From positions 1 to 52,952 of the forward strand of contig NZVE01000032.1 in NCBI GenBank assembly GCA_002697345.1: a DNA stretch of 52,952 nt. The letters run 5' to 3'. The stretch is from Paracoccaceae bacterium. Lineage in GTDB: Bacteria > Pseudomonadota > Alphaproteobacteria > Rhodobacterales > Rhodobacteraceae. This document shows, in pieces, positions 7,639 to 16,204 of this stretch. The translations under genes were made by a program, and so were the position numbers. Under the pieces are notes generated by a model. That model was given only the letters and a program-made list of their open reading frames with translations. It was not told the origin of the DNA and searched no databases. How positions within the stretch are numbered: position 1 is the first letter of the stretch; every line of letters starts with the position of its first letter.

Positions 7639-9353
7639 TCGATTGAAGCTTTATCACGCTTATCGGACGTTGCAGCTACGATTGGACTAATCACACCACG
7701 GCATTTTACATTTACACAAGCAGTTTTCCCACTTTCCATAGCTCTTTTTAGGGCAGGTAAAATCTCTTCACGAGTAGTTACAAGTTCACCGTAACCTCCT
7801 AGACCTTCAAACATTGAGTGAAACGGAATATCCCTAAAATCTGTCGCAAAGTGTTTGCCGTTGGCGAATAGTCTTTCTTGCTGCTGACTTATACAATCTA
7901 AGCCACCGTTGTTATCAATAACAACGGTGATTGGTAGGTTTTCTTGAAAAGCCGCTTCGACAGACAACCCTCCAGATAAGAAAGCCCCATCACCACTGAT
8001 CAAAACAACATTTTTATTTGGATTCAGAGCTTTTGCTGAAATTGCAAATGAGACACCAACCCCAAGTAAGCTATAGTTTCCAGGATGCATTATTCCACCG
8101 AGCTTTTTCCCACGCCAACCCGCCATATTAACTGCAATTTCAGACCAAAAATGCGTATTGCCTCCGTCAAAAATCAACCAGTCTTCATTACCTAATACTG
8201 ATTGTACATCGAGAGATAACTGTAAGGGGTGAATCCTTGAGTTATTTAATGTCTCTGACGATATGTGCTCTTCCCAATCAGACACCCATGACTCTCTTCT
8301 TGTTTTTTGAAGAGAGAACCAACTTTCCCAGCTTAAATCAATACTTGATAGGCTCTCCAAAAAAGCACCAGGGTCAGACAGTAAAGAATAATCTGATGCT
8401 CTGTTATACTCCAACTCCTCGTGACTTCCATTAATACAAACTAATTTTTGTTGTTCAGGAAAGAAAGGTGGGTTTCCAAAATTCATTTGGTTATCTAACC
8501 GGCCACCAATCATTAAAACAAGATCAGCTTCCTGAATCGCCTGCTTAGATGGGTGATACTGATGAAAATCAGCTAAACCCATGTAGGCCTCACATTCCTC
8601 ACCTAAAAGCTTTTGGTGATAAGGGACATTAAAGACCGGAATACGAAGACGTAAAGCTACATCTTTAAGAATACTTTCACTTTTTGACCACCAGACACCG
8701 TGACCGCCAATAATTATGGGCTTCTCTGCAGATTTCAATAGAGAATGAACCTTAGCTAAGCTCTCTGGATTTGGCCATGCTCGCGGTTGATCAGATTCTT
8801 TTCTATTAAAGGGCCTTTCCTTTAAACCTACCATTTCGTCAAATGATGAAAACATAATATCTACAGGTAAACTGATATGGACTGGTCCTGGATAACCAGT
8901 GGTAGCTGCAATCCATGCCCTATCAACAAACTCACTAATTCGGTCACCATCAGTAATTTGAACCGAATACTTAACTAATGGAGCAGCTATTGCGACATCG
9001 TCAATTTCTTTAAAACCTCCAGCACCTTGCCTCTTTAAAGTGGAAGACCCAGTTACAAAGATAACTGGACTCCTCTCACCACCAGCTTCAAGCATGGCAG
9101 GTACGGCATTAGCAAATCCCTCAGGGCCCACGAGACACACAGTCGGCTTCCTTGTTATCCTTGTATGACCATCTGCAAGATGCCCGGCAATTTGCTCATG
9201 CGGAGTGTTGATAACAGGCATATGGCATTCCATAAAACCTTCAAGAGCCGGATTGCAAAACCCTCCTGCAAGGGTAAACACATGATCCACTCCTTTTTCC
9301 TTAAAGGCTCTTGCCAAAATGGCACCACCTCTAAATGTTGTACTATTTTTCAA
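7635..9353 (-). CDS. Thiamine pyrophosphate-dependent enzyme, acetolactate synthase-like
   Basis: The 572-residue protein has the three domains of the IlvB-type TPP family. The N-terminal pyrimidine-binding domain contains the catalytic Glu (E53 in 'PHEQIAGHLADG'), there is a central domain near 200-340, and the C-terminal TPP domain has GDG (454-456) and NN (481-482). Presence of E53 argues against glyoxylate carboligase, which has Val there. There is no adjacent ilvH-type small subunit, so biosynthetic acetolactate synthase is unlikely. A catabolic lyase or decarboxylase for a 2-oxo acid or acyl-CoA is more likely. The start is TTG at 9353, with GTGGGG upstream. It is the first gene of the HIU hydrolase-like/DmdA-like/acyl-CoA dehydrogenase set. 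Confidence 0.82.
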   Translation of the reverse strand: MKNSTTFRGGAILARAFKEKGVDHVFTLAGGFCNPALEGFMECHMPVINTPHEQIAGHLADGHTRITRKPTVCLVGPEGFANAVPAMLEAGGERSPVIFVTGSSTLKRQGAGGFKEIDDVAIAAPLVKYSVQITDGDRISEFVDRAWIAATTGYPGPVHISLPVDIMFSSFDEMVGLKERPFNRKESDQPRAWPNPESLAKVHSLLKSAEKPIIIGGHGVWWSKSESILKDVALRLRIPVFNVPYHQKLLGEECEAYMGLADFHQYHPSKQAIQEADLVLMIGGRLDNQMNFGNPPFFPEQQKLVCINGSHEELEYNRASDYSLLSDPGAFLESLSSIDLSWESWFSLQKTRRESWVSDWEEHISSETLNNSRIHPLQLSLDVQSVLGNEDWLIFDGGNTHFWSEIAVNMAGWRGKKLGGIMHPGNYSLLGVGVSFAISAKALNPNKNVVLISGDGAFLSGGLSVEAAFQENLPITVVIDNNGGLDCISQQQERLFANGKHFATDFRDIPFHSMFEGLGGYGELVTTREEILPALKRAMESGKTACVNVKCRGVISPIVAATSDKRDKASIE

Positions 9354-9418
9354 TACTTTTACCCCACTGAGATAAACTTTAACTTGTAGTATTTATATTT
9401 TTTGGCAAAAAATTATTG

Positions 9419-9448
9419 TTTATGTTAGACCGTAACTTTGACGTCAAA
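9419..9448 (-). promoter_or_regulatory. Candidate promoter and operator palindrome for the TPP-enzyme operon
   Basis: A perfect 12-bp palindrome TTTGACGTCAAA lies at 9437-9448. On the minus strand it contains a -35-like TTGACG (9447-9442), followed after 17 nt by CATAAA (9424-9419) as a -10-like hexamer, about 65 nt before the TTG start at 9353. A palindrome covering a -35 box is a common place for a repressor. The -10 match is only 4 of 6, so the promoter call is tentative. The rest of the 200-nt gap (9354-9553) is AT-rich with no other feature I recognise. Confidence 0.35.
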
Positions 9449-9553
9449 AAAAAAATTTACAACTCTAAAATAACATAAATATGAGTAAACAAAACATCAT
9501 GTATAACTAGATAAAGTTTTTACTGATTTTATAAGGTTATTGAAGGTTGCTCG

Positions 9554-10708
9554 TTATAGGGCTATGCAACCGCTACTGATTTCACGGATACTATTTAATC
9601 CAAGTTGAGCCATAACCGTACTAACTTCTTCTGATAGCGCGGTGACGTAACTGTCTAAGCCATTTTGACCACCAGCACCGAGAGCAAAAAGAATTGGCCG
9701 CCCAATCATAACAAAATTGGCTCCCAGTGCTAAGGCCTTTATAACATCATCTCCCGTTCTTATCCCGCTATCGAATAAAAGAGGGTAATTTTTACCTAAT
9801 GCTTCACGGATAATTGGAAGCCTTGAAATGGCTGAAGGACAACTATCTAATTGACGACCTCCGTGGTTTGAAACCCATATTGCGTCACAGCCAATTTCTT
9901 TTATCTTTATGGCATCTTCAGGATGAGTAACTCCCTTAATGATCAAGTCGTCTTTCCAAACATCTCGAAGTTTTTTCAAAAAGCTCCAATCAGCAGCAGA
10001 CCTATCTGCGTCACGTTGAAATTTTTTTTCACCATTAATACGAAAATTTTCAGGAAAAGGTATTCCATTTAATAACATGGGTATTGACCAGAATGGGTGG
10101 CAAGCAAAGTCAATAAATTGAGCAGGACCAATCTTAAATGGCATTGCGAAACCGTTCCGGATATCTCTGATACGTTTAGAGACTTGTGGGACATCAACTG
10201 TTAATATCAGTTTTTTATATCCTGCAACCTTCGCTCTATCAACAAAAGGTAAGGTTTCCTCAAGAGAGGACGCGCTATATAATTGGAACCAAGCATGCTC
10301 ACCCGCTTTGTTCCGCATGTCTTCTAAAGAACTTGACGCAGCAGTTGAAACGCCTATTGGAATATTTTTTTCAATTGAAATCTTAGCCATAAAGTTATCT
10401 GCTTTTGGCACTGAGAGACCACTCATGCCCATTGGTGCAAATCCAAAAGGAAGACTAAATTTTTCATTTAAAATTGTTGTATTCAACTTTCGTTTCGATA
10501 CGTTTTTTAAAGCCCTAGGTTGAAGATTAATAGACTTGAAAGCTTCAATATTTCTATTTGGCGTTAGCTCTGACCCAGTAGAACCATCAATAAAATCAAA
10601 TATTATTCGTGGAATTCTTCTCCGTGCACGATTTCTAGCGTCATCAGAGTTTAATATTTTCCTTGGGGTCGTTGGATTTGAGAGCAAAGAATATAACTGA
10701 TTAAACAT
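9554..10708 (-). CDS. FMN-dependent 2-hydroxyacid dehydrogenase/oxidase (LldD/glycolate oxidase family)
   Basis: From the ATG at 10708 (GGA 7 nt upstream; a TTG 12 nt earlier is less likely) it encodes 384 residues. Counting from that earlier TTG, the FMN TIM-barrel signatures are 'FGFAPMGMSGL' near 92-102, 'WFQLYS' near 144-149, and the active-site segment 'SNHGGRQLDS' with catalytic His near 286 and Arg near 289. Family enzymes oxidise L-lactate, glycolate, mandelate or similar 2-hydroxyacids. The N-terminal substrate Tyr of the usual 'FDYIDGGA' motif is Phe ('FDFIDGST'), which may shift substrate preference. It lies 200 nt upstream of the TPP-enzyme gene on the same strand and is divergent from the agmatinase-like gene. 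Substrate unknown. Confidence 0.87.
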   Translation of the reverse strand: MFNQLYSLLSNPTTPRKILNSDDARNRARRRIPRIIFDFIDGSTGSELTPNRNIEAFKSINLQPRALKNVSKRKLNTTILNEKFSLPFGFAPMGMSGLSVPKADNFMAKISIEKNIPIGVSTAASSSLEDMRNKAGEHAWFQLYSASSLEETLPFVDRAKVAGYKKLILTVDVPQVSKRIRDIRNGFAMPFKIGPAQFIDFACHPFWSIPMLLNGIPFPENFRINGEKKFQRDADRSAADWSFLKKLRDVWKDDLIIKGVTHPEDAIKIKEIGCDAIWVSNHGGRQLDSCPSAISRLPIIREALGKNYPLLFDSGIRTGDDVIKALALGANFVMIGRPILFALGAGGQNGLDSYVTALSEEVSTVMAQLGLNSIREISSGCIAL

Positions 10709-10850
10709 TCGTAGTTCCAAAATACATTAAATTAAATCGGTAAGTAACGTAAAGGTCGGTATATAAACATAATATTTGATATTTCCAACAAAATAATGAA
10801 TGTTAATAGTTATAACCTATATAAGAAAAATTTTAGAGATTTGTAAAAAA

Positions 10851-11807
10851 ATGAAAAATCATCAGTTAAAAAATCAACCCTTAGGAGGAAACGTACACCC
10901 TCGATTTTCTGGACCAGGAACCTTTATGAGGCTGCCATCAACAGACGTCTTGAAAGGCTTGGACGTCGCGTTCCTTGGAATTCCTATGGACATTGGGACT
11001 AGTTGGAGGTCGGGCACTAGATTTGGTCCAAAACAAATTCGAGCCGAAAGTAATATGTTAAGACCTTACAATATGTGGACAAAAGCTGCTCCTTTTGATT
11101 ATTTGAATTGTGCAGATATTGGGGATATTGCGATAAACACTTTCGACTTAAAGGATTCAGTCGTACGTATTGCGTCTTTTTATGAGGATTTGCTAAAGTA
11201 CCCATTAGTTCCAATGGCAATGGGTGGTGACCATACTTTAACACTACCAATATTAAGATCAATTAAGAGAAAATATGGGCCAGTTGCGTTAATTCATGTA
11301 GATGCACACGCAGATATTAATGATGAAATGTTTGGTGAGAAAATTGCGCATGGAACGCCCTTTCGACGCGCATACGAAGAAGGATTAATTGACCCCAACC
11401 TTGTATATCAAATTGGCGTACGTGGTACCGGATATTCAGCACGCGACTTTGATGAAGCCCGAGATTGGGGATTTAATGTAATTCAAGCAGAGGAAATTTG
11501 GCATAAATCTTTATCACCTCTAGGTGAAAGAATAAAAAATGATTTGAAACAATCACCAGTTTATATATCGTTTGATATTGACAGCCTTGATCCAGCATAT
11601 GCACCTGGAACCGGCACACCCGAAATTGGAGGTCTTACCACTCCTCAGGCTATTGAGTTGATAAGAAGTCTTTCTGGACTTAATATTGTTGGTTGTGATT
11701 TAGTAGAAGTGTCACCCCCCTATGACCCATCAGGAAACACAGCTCTTACAGCAGCGAATATTTTATATGAAATGTTATGTATTCTTCCAAATGTAGGAAG
11801 TAAGTAA
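10851..11807 (+). CDS. Agmatinase/guanidinobutyrase-type ureohydrolase (arginase family)
   Basis: Ureohydrolases remove urea from guanidino compounds with two Mn ions. The metal ligands are all visible: 'GGDHTL', 'DAHADINDE' and 'SFDIDSLDPAYAPGTGTPE'. The opening 'QPLGGNVHPRFSGPGTFMRLP' resembles the guanidinobutyrase (GbuA) and agmatinase (SpeB) group. I use the ATG at 10851 (318 residues, the usual length). An upstream in-frame ATG at 10800 would add 17 lysine/isoleucine-rich residues not typical of the family. It is first in a three-gene plus-strand set with an esterase and a proline-racemase-like gene. The exact guanidino substrate is not determined. Confidence 0.88.
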   Translation: MKNHQLKNQPLGGNVHPRFSGPGTFMRLPSTDVLKGLDVAFLGIPMDIGTSWRSGTRFGPKQIRAESNMLRPYNMWTKAAPFDYLNCADIGDIAINTFDLKDSVVRIASFYEDLLKYPLVPMAMGGDHTLTLPILRSIKRKYGPVALIHVDAHADINDEMFGEKIAHGTPFRRAYEEGLIDPNLVYQIGVRGTGYSARDFDEARDWGFNVIQAEEIWHKSLSPLGERIKNDLKQSPVYISFDIDSLDPAYAPGTGTPEIGGLTTPQAIELIRSLSGLNIVGCDLVEVSPPYDPSGNTALTAANILYEMLCILPNVGSK

Positions 11808-11846
11808 CTGAACACTCAATGACTTAAAAATAATAAGAGATCAAAA

Positions 11847-12797
11847 ATGCAAAAAAATCCATTTAAAAAATCATCAATTTTAAAGAAGGATCTTGAGTTT
11901 CTTGAAGCTATCAAAAAAGACCAGCTCGAAAAACCTAGATTGCAAGATGTACCAATCCCACTTGCTAGAAAAGCAAGAGATACTGGTGAAGGAACATTTC
12001 CTTCTTATCCAGCCAACCCTGAAGCAGTAGATCTTGATATAGGTTCAACAAATGGTGGCCCAGGTATTGTTAGATTAACTTATCCAAAATCAGATCCAAT
12101 TGGGATTTATATCCATATTCATGGAGGAGGCTTTACGTTTGGAAGACCTTGGCACCAAGATTGGCGAATGAAAAAGATCGCCGACAAAGTAGGTTGTATT
12201 ACCGCCTCAATACAATATCGTCTAACCCCAGAAAATTCCTGGCCAGCATGCTTAGATGACTGTGAAGTGGCTGCTGATTGGATCATAGAATCTTGTAATA
12301 CTAAGTTTGGAACAGATAAACTTATTATTGGAGGTGAAAGTGCAGGAGCTCATTTAAGTGCCGCTACACTGCTCAGGCTTAAGAAAAGAAAAAAAATAGA
12401 TCAATTTGTTGGGGCTTTATTAACATACGGCTGGTTTGATGCGAACTTAACTCCATCTGCTGCAAATTGGGGTGATGAGCCGTTAGTTCTATCTACACCA
12501 TTATTGAATTTCTTTGTTGAGAACTTAAACTTAAAAAATCTTTCTAAAAATGATCCTTATTTGTCTCCACTTCATGCTGACTTACGTCACTTACCAGAGG
12601 CATTATTTCAATGTGGTACGCTTGATCCTCTAGTAGATGATACAAGTTTTATGGCCGCTAGGTGGAAATCAGCAGGAAATGACGCAAACACTATCTGGTA
12701 TCCAGGTGGAGTACATGGTTTTGATATTTTCGATAGTGAGCTAGCAAACTGTGCTTTAAATGATGTTACAAATTTTTTAAAAAGAAAATTTTCATAA
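11847..12797 (+). CDS. Alpha/beta hydrolase (hormone-sensitive-lipase-type esterase)
   Basis: The 316-residue protein has the oxyanion motif 'HGGGFTFG' near 92-99, the nucleophile elbow 'GGESAGAHLS' (Ser in G-E-S-A-G) near 165-174, a late acid in 'DPLVDD' and a final His in 'GGVHGFD', the order seen in the HSL/family IV esterases. It lies 39 nt after the ureohydrolase and 34 nt before the racemase-family gene, same strand. In a catabolic operon such enzymes often remove an acyl or ester group or open a lactone or amide. No signal peptide is visible, so it is cytoplasmic. Substrate unknown. Confidence 0.88.
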   Translation: MQKNPFKKSSILKKDLEFLEAIKKDQLEKPRLQDVPIPLARKARDTGEGTFPSYPANPEAVDLDIGSTNGGPGIVRLTYPKSDPIGIYIHIHGGGFTFGRPWHQDWRMKKIADKVGCITASIQYRLTPENSWPACLDDCEVAADWIIESCNTKFGTDKLIIGGESAGAHLSAATLLRLKKRKKIDQFVGALLTYGWFDANLTPSAANWGDEPLVLSTPLLNFFVENLNLKNLSKNDPYLSPLHADLRHLPEALFQCGTLDPLVDDTSFMAARWKSAGNDANTIWYPGGVHGFDIFDSELANCALNDVTNFLKRKFS

Positions 12798-12831
12798 AAA
12801 CACAAAGTTTTAAAAAGGTTGTTATTTAAAC

Positions 12832-13866
12832 ATGAAAAATACAAATACAATCCATGTGGTCTCCTGTCATGCAGGAGGCGAAGTTGGCGATGTAATAGTT
12901 GGTGGTGTAACACCACCACCTGGAGACACAATTTGGGATCAAAGGACCTGGATTGATAACGACCAAACTCTTCGTAACTACGTCTTAAATGAGCCTCGTG
13001 GAGGGGTTTTCCGGCATGTTAACTTACTGGTACCCCCAAAAAATCCGAAAGCAGACATCGGCTGGATAATCATGGAACCTGAGCACACCCCTCCAATGTC
13101 TGGATCCAATAGTATTTGCGTAGCAACTGTACTTTTAGAGACTGGTATAATAGAAATGGTCGAACCAGTAACCACACTTACGCTTGAGGCCCCTGGTGGA
13201 CTTGTAAGGGTTCGAGCAAATTGCAAAAATGGCAAAGCTGTATCAATTTCGGTTGAAAACTTAGATTCATTCGTAGATCGATTAAATGTTGAGTTAATTG
13301 TGCCAGAGTTAGGTTCAATATTTGTTGATACAGCTTATGGTGGGGATAGTTTTGTTATAGTTGATGCTGAAAAACTAGGTTACAAGTTAGTTAGCTCAGA
13401 GGCAAAAGAGCTTGCCGAACTAGGTGTGAAAATAACAAAATGTGCTAATGAACAAATTGGTTTCAATCACCCTGTAAATAAAAATTGGAACCATATTTCT
13501 TTCTGTCTATTCGCGGGTAAAATAAAAAGAAAAGGAAATAAATTATTTGCAAAATCGGCTGTTGCTGTTGAACCCGGGAAAATAGACAGGTCGCCCACAG
13601 GCACGGCAGTGTCAGCCAGAATGGCTTTACTCTATAACAATGGAGTAATGAAAAAAAATGACACATTAGAATGCGAGTCCATTATTGGCTCTAGCTTCAC
13701 TGGCAAAATTTTAAACGACTCTTTAATAGGTGGTATAGTAAGTATAACCCCAGAAATTACAGGACGAGCATGGATAACTGGGACGCACCAGTACACATTA
13801 GACCCTACAGATCCATGGCCAACCGGTTACCGTATATCTGACACCTGGCCCAAGACAAAAAAATAG
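12832..13866 (+). CDS. Proline racemase-superfamily protein with Ser/Thr in place of both catalytic Cys
   Basis: This 344-residue member of the proline racemase / 4-hydroxyproline epimerase / trans-3-hydroxyproline dehydratase superfamily has both catalytic segments in place. The first is 'MSGSN' with S90 where racemases have 'MCGHN'. The second is 'DRSPTGT' with T256 where they have 'DRSPCGT'. Thr at the second site is typical of 3-hydroxyproline dehydratases, but these normally keep Cys at the first. A Ser/Thr pair therefore does not fit the racemase or epimerase mechanism and suggests a dehydratase or lyase-like role. It follows the ureohydrolase and esterase genes, and its stop codon overlaps the base of a terminator hairpin. 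Confidence 0.85.
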   Translation: MKNTNTIHVVSCHAGGEVGDVIVGGVTPPPGDTIWDQRTWIDNDQTLRNYVLNEPRGGVFRHVNLLVPPKNPKADIGWIIMEPEHTPPMSGSNSICVATVLLETGIIEMVEPVTTLTLEAPGGLVRVRANCKNGKAVSISVENLDSFVDRLNVELIVPELGSIFVDTAYGGDSFVIVDAEKLGYKLVSSEAKELAELGVKITKCANEQIGFNHPVNKNWNHISFCLFAGKIKRKGNKLFAKSAVAVEPGKIDRSPTGTAVSARMALLYNNGVMKKNDTLECESIIGSSFTGKILNDSLIGGIVSITPEITGRAWITGTHQYTLDPTDPWPTGYRISDTWPKTKK

Positions 13867-13904
13867 TGCCCGCAAGAGAACCCACGGACACTTATCTTTT
13901 TTTT
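13866..13904. terminator. Bidirectional intrinsic terminator
   Basis: GTGCCCG (13866-13872) pairs with CGGACAC (13885-13891) around a 12-nt loop. The single mismatch on the plus strand (C/A) becomes a G-U pair on the minus strand. A T-run follows on the plus strand (13891-13904), and on the minus strand TATTTTTTTG follows. It separates the convergent proline-racemase-like gene and the ABC substrate-binding-protein gene. Confidence 0.7.
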
Positions 13905-13912
13905 ACTAATCT

Positions 13913-15106
13913 TTACTTAAGGATTTTTCCAACCCAAACGCCGTTTTCAACAACACTGGCCGAGAAACTCCCTGCAACATCACCATTTGCATCGAAATCT
14001 TGAGGTCCAGATCCACCATTATAATGAATATCACCGCCTGCGGCTAATATCTTTTTAGCCTTTGACCATTCACCTGGAAGAATTATCTCACCAGGAGCGT
14101 TACCAATGGCTCTAAGGGCCCCAGCAATTTTACTTCTGTCAGCTGAACCAGCTTTTTCGATAGCAAGAGCCATCATAAATGCAGCATCATATGAGTTTGG
14201 TATAAATGGTCCCAATGGGTTTAGATCAGCAGTAACCGCAAGAGCTTTCCATGCAGCGTAACCGTCAGTAGTTTCATCTGAAGTAGATGTGGTAAAAGTC
14301 GCATTTCCAAGATTCTCTGCTCCCAATTGGTCAATAACTTCTTGAGCAAGCATACCATCTGCACCCAAGAATGTTGAAAACGCTCCAGTTTCCATTGCAT
14401 TTCTCATTAGTGTAATTCCACCTGAGCCATAATATGCGAACAAGGCGAGATTATCAGTATTGGCACCCAATGTTGCAACTTCAGATCTGTAGGAAGCTTT
14501 ATTTGGTTCGTGCGCTTCATTTGCATGGATTTTACCACCTTTAGAAGCATAATGTGCCGCAAAAACTTCAGCTAATCCGGCGTTATAATCATCATTAGCA
14601 TAGGAAACTGATATATCCTTAATACCTTTTGCAAGTGCTAACTCAGCAAGAGCAACCCCTTGGTAAGCATCCGACGCCGCAGTTCTAAAAACTAAATCAG
14701 TCCCAGTTTCCATGTTTGAAATAGCTGGAGCTGACGCAGAAACAGATAGGGTCACAACGCCAGCAGGAATTGAAACAGATTCCGCTTGAGCTATTGTCGC
14801 GCCTGAGCATACTGGCCCAACAATTCCTACAACACCACTAACATTTACTAATTTAGTTACCGCATCCACGCCGGCAACTGGATCACACATGGAGTCCGCA
14901 CGTACGATAACGTACTTCTCCCCACTTGCAAACATACCACCTTGATCATTGATATGTTTTTCCGCAAGATCGACCGCTATCGCCATTGGAGCGACTAGGT
15001 CTGGAATTGGTCCTGTCATCGCCATTGGATTTCCAACTTTGACATCAGCATTTGCCGCACCAACAACTGCCAAGGCAGCAATGCAGCTATATATTGTTTT
15101 TTTCAT
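13913..15106 (-). CDS. Branched-chain amino acid/amide ABC transporter substrate-binding protein
   Basis: The 397-residue protein starts with a signal peptide (MKKTIYSCIAALAVVGAANA, cleavage likely after residue 20) and continues as a type I periplasmic-binding fold: 'PMAMTGPIPDLVAPM', 'GVVGIVGPVCSGATIA', 'FRTAASDAYQGVALAE'. The family binds leucine-type amino acids, but also amides, urea and other small organics. It is the last gene of a five-gene transporter operon (ATPase, ATPase, permease, permease, binding protein), which is complete. A terminator lies directly downstream. The nearby ureohydrolase and methylated-amine genes suggest a ligand other than leucine, but this is inference. Confidence 0.92.
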   Translation of the reverse strand: MKKTIYSCIAALAVVGAANADVKVGNPMAMTGPIPDLVAPMAIAVDLAEKHINDQGGMFASGEKYVIVRADSMCDPVAGVDAVTKLVNVSGVVGIVGPVCSGATIAQAESVSIPAGVVTLSVSASAPAISNMETGTDLVFRTAASDAYQGVALAELALAKGIKDISVSYANDDYNAGLAEVFAAHYASKGGKIHANEAHEPNKASYRSEVATLGANTDNLALFAYYGSGGITLMRNAMETGAFSTFLGADGMLAQEVIDQLGAENLGNATFTTSTSDETTDGYAAWKALAVTADLNPLGPFIPNSYDAAFMMALAIEKAGSADRSKIAGALRAIGNAPGEIILPGEWSKAKKILAAGGDIHYNGGSGPQDFDANGDVAGSFSASVVENGVWVGKILK

Positions 15107-15139
15107 AATATTACTCCTTCATAAAGCCCACAGTTATTA

Positions 15140-16204
15140 TTATGTTTTACCAGAAGCGGTGGGCCGCGATTCCGGTAATATTCCTAAAGGGTACTTCTGT
15201 AGTATGTATTGTAGCAATAACCCGATTAGCAACATACGTAAATATCCAGCTCTTGTACTAAGAATACCGACATGTACATTTGTTATATCTGCAATCAAAT
15301 CTATACCAACATTGATCACTATTTCGCTTGCCGACCAAATAACCCAAATCAAAAACGCTCCAAGTATTGCACCACGGTTATTTCCTGAGCCACCAGCAAT
15401 TAACATCACCCAAACTAAGAAAGTCATCTTTGAGGGATCAAACGTATTTGTTGGCTCTATAAGCCGCAAGTGCATAGCTAATACTGCTCCAGCCAAACCC
15501 ATAAGCACCGAACCTAGTATAAATGCTTCAACTCTTCGACCTTCAACATTTTTTCCCGCCGCATGAGCTGCTGGTTCATTTTCGCGTATTGCAGTCATCA
15601 TGCGACCCCATGGCGACAATCGTAATCTCTCTAGAAGCCGATAAACAACGTAAACTGCAATAATAATAGAAAATGCAAAGCAAGGCTGCCACCACCATCT
15701 TGGCAAAGATGAGAAAAACATTTGCCAAGTGTCCGGTGAAGCGAACCATGACATTGGCCAGTCAGCATAAAATCTCTCTTCAGTAAAATTCTCCCAAAGC
15801 CTAGGAATCTTATTAATCCCTCTAGGGCCGTTTGTTATCTCTGTAGTGTTTTTTAAAATTAACTTAATAATTTCTGCTATTCCAATGGTAGCGATTGCAA
15901 GATAATCAGCTCTAAGCCTTATACAAATAACACCTATTAAGGCTGCTATAAACCCTGAGGCGAGCATTGCTGCTAAAATACCAACTGCTAACGGTAACTC
16001 CAAACCACCGTAATGTAGAGGACTTGTGGCTGTTGTGAGGAGAGCATAGGTATATGCTCCGATTGAAACAAACCCTGCTATACCAGCGTTAAATAGACCA
16101 GCAAAACCCCATTGTACGTTAAGACCAAGAGCAATCAAAGAATAAATGCCGCCAACCGCCAACAAAGAACAAAAATAAAGAAAGTAGCCAATTAATTGAT
16201 CCAT
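15140..16204 (-). CDS. LivM-type ABC transporter permease
   Basis: The 354-residue membrane protein has about eight to ten hydrophobic segments. It carries the LivM signature 'LRADYLAIATIGIAEI' near 105-120 and 'WGRMMTAIRENEPAA' near 195-209, which contacts the ATPases. A Trp-rich external loop lies between about 140 and 170. The ATG overlaps the stop of the LivH-type gene (TAATG), so the two permeases are translationally coupled. It forms the transmembrane pore together with the LivH-type protein. The family is certain; the transported compound is not. Confidence 0.92.
   Translation of the reverse strand: MDQLIGYFLYFCSLLAVGGIYSLIALGLNVQWGFAGLFNAGIAGFVSIGAYTYALLTTATSPLHYGGLELPLAVGILAAMLASGFIAALIGVICIRLRADYLAIATIGIAEIIKLILKNTTEITNGPRGINKIPRLWENFTEERFYADWPMSWFASPDTWQMFFSSLPRWWWQPCFAFSIIIAVYVVYRLLERLRLSPWGRMMTAIRENEPAAHAAGKNVEGRRVEAFILGSVLMGLAGAVLAMHLRLIEPTNTFDPSKMTFLVWVMLIAGGSGNNRGAILGAFLIWVIWSASEIVINVGIDLIADITNVHVGILSTRAGYLRMLLIGLLLQYILQKYPLGILPESRPTASGKT

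Noticed and set aside
7635-9353. Glyoxylate carboligase for the TPP enzyme
   Set aside because: The catalytic Glu (E53) is present; glyoxylate carboligase has Val at that place.
12608-12931. 107-codon minus-strand open frame spanning the esterase/racemase junction
   Set aside because: Overlaps the ends of two real genes; composition is shadow-like.
14949-15566. 205-codon plus-strand open frame opposite the ABC binding-protein and permease genes
   Set aside because: It lies antisense across two well-supported genes and their junction, and its translation shows no recognisable domain.
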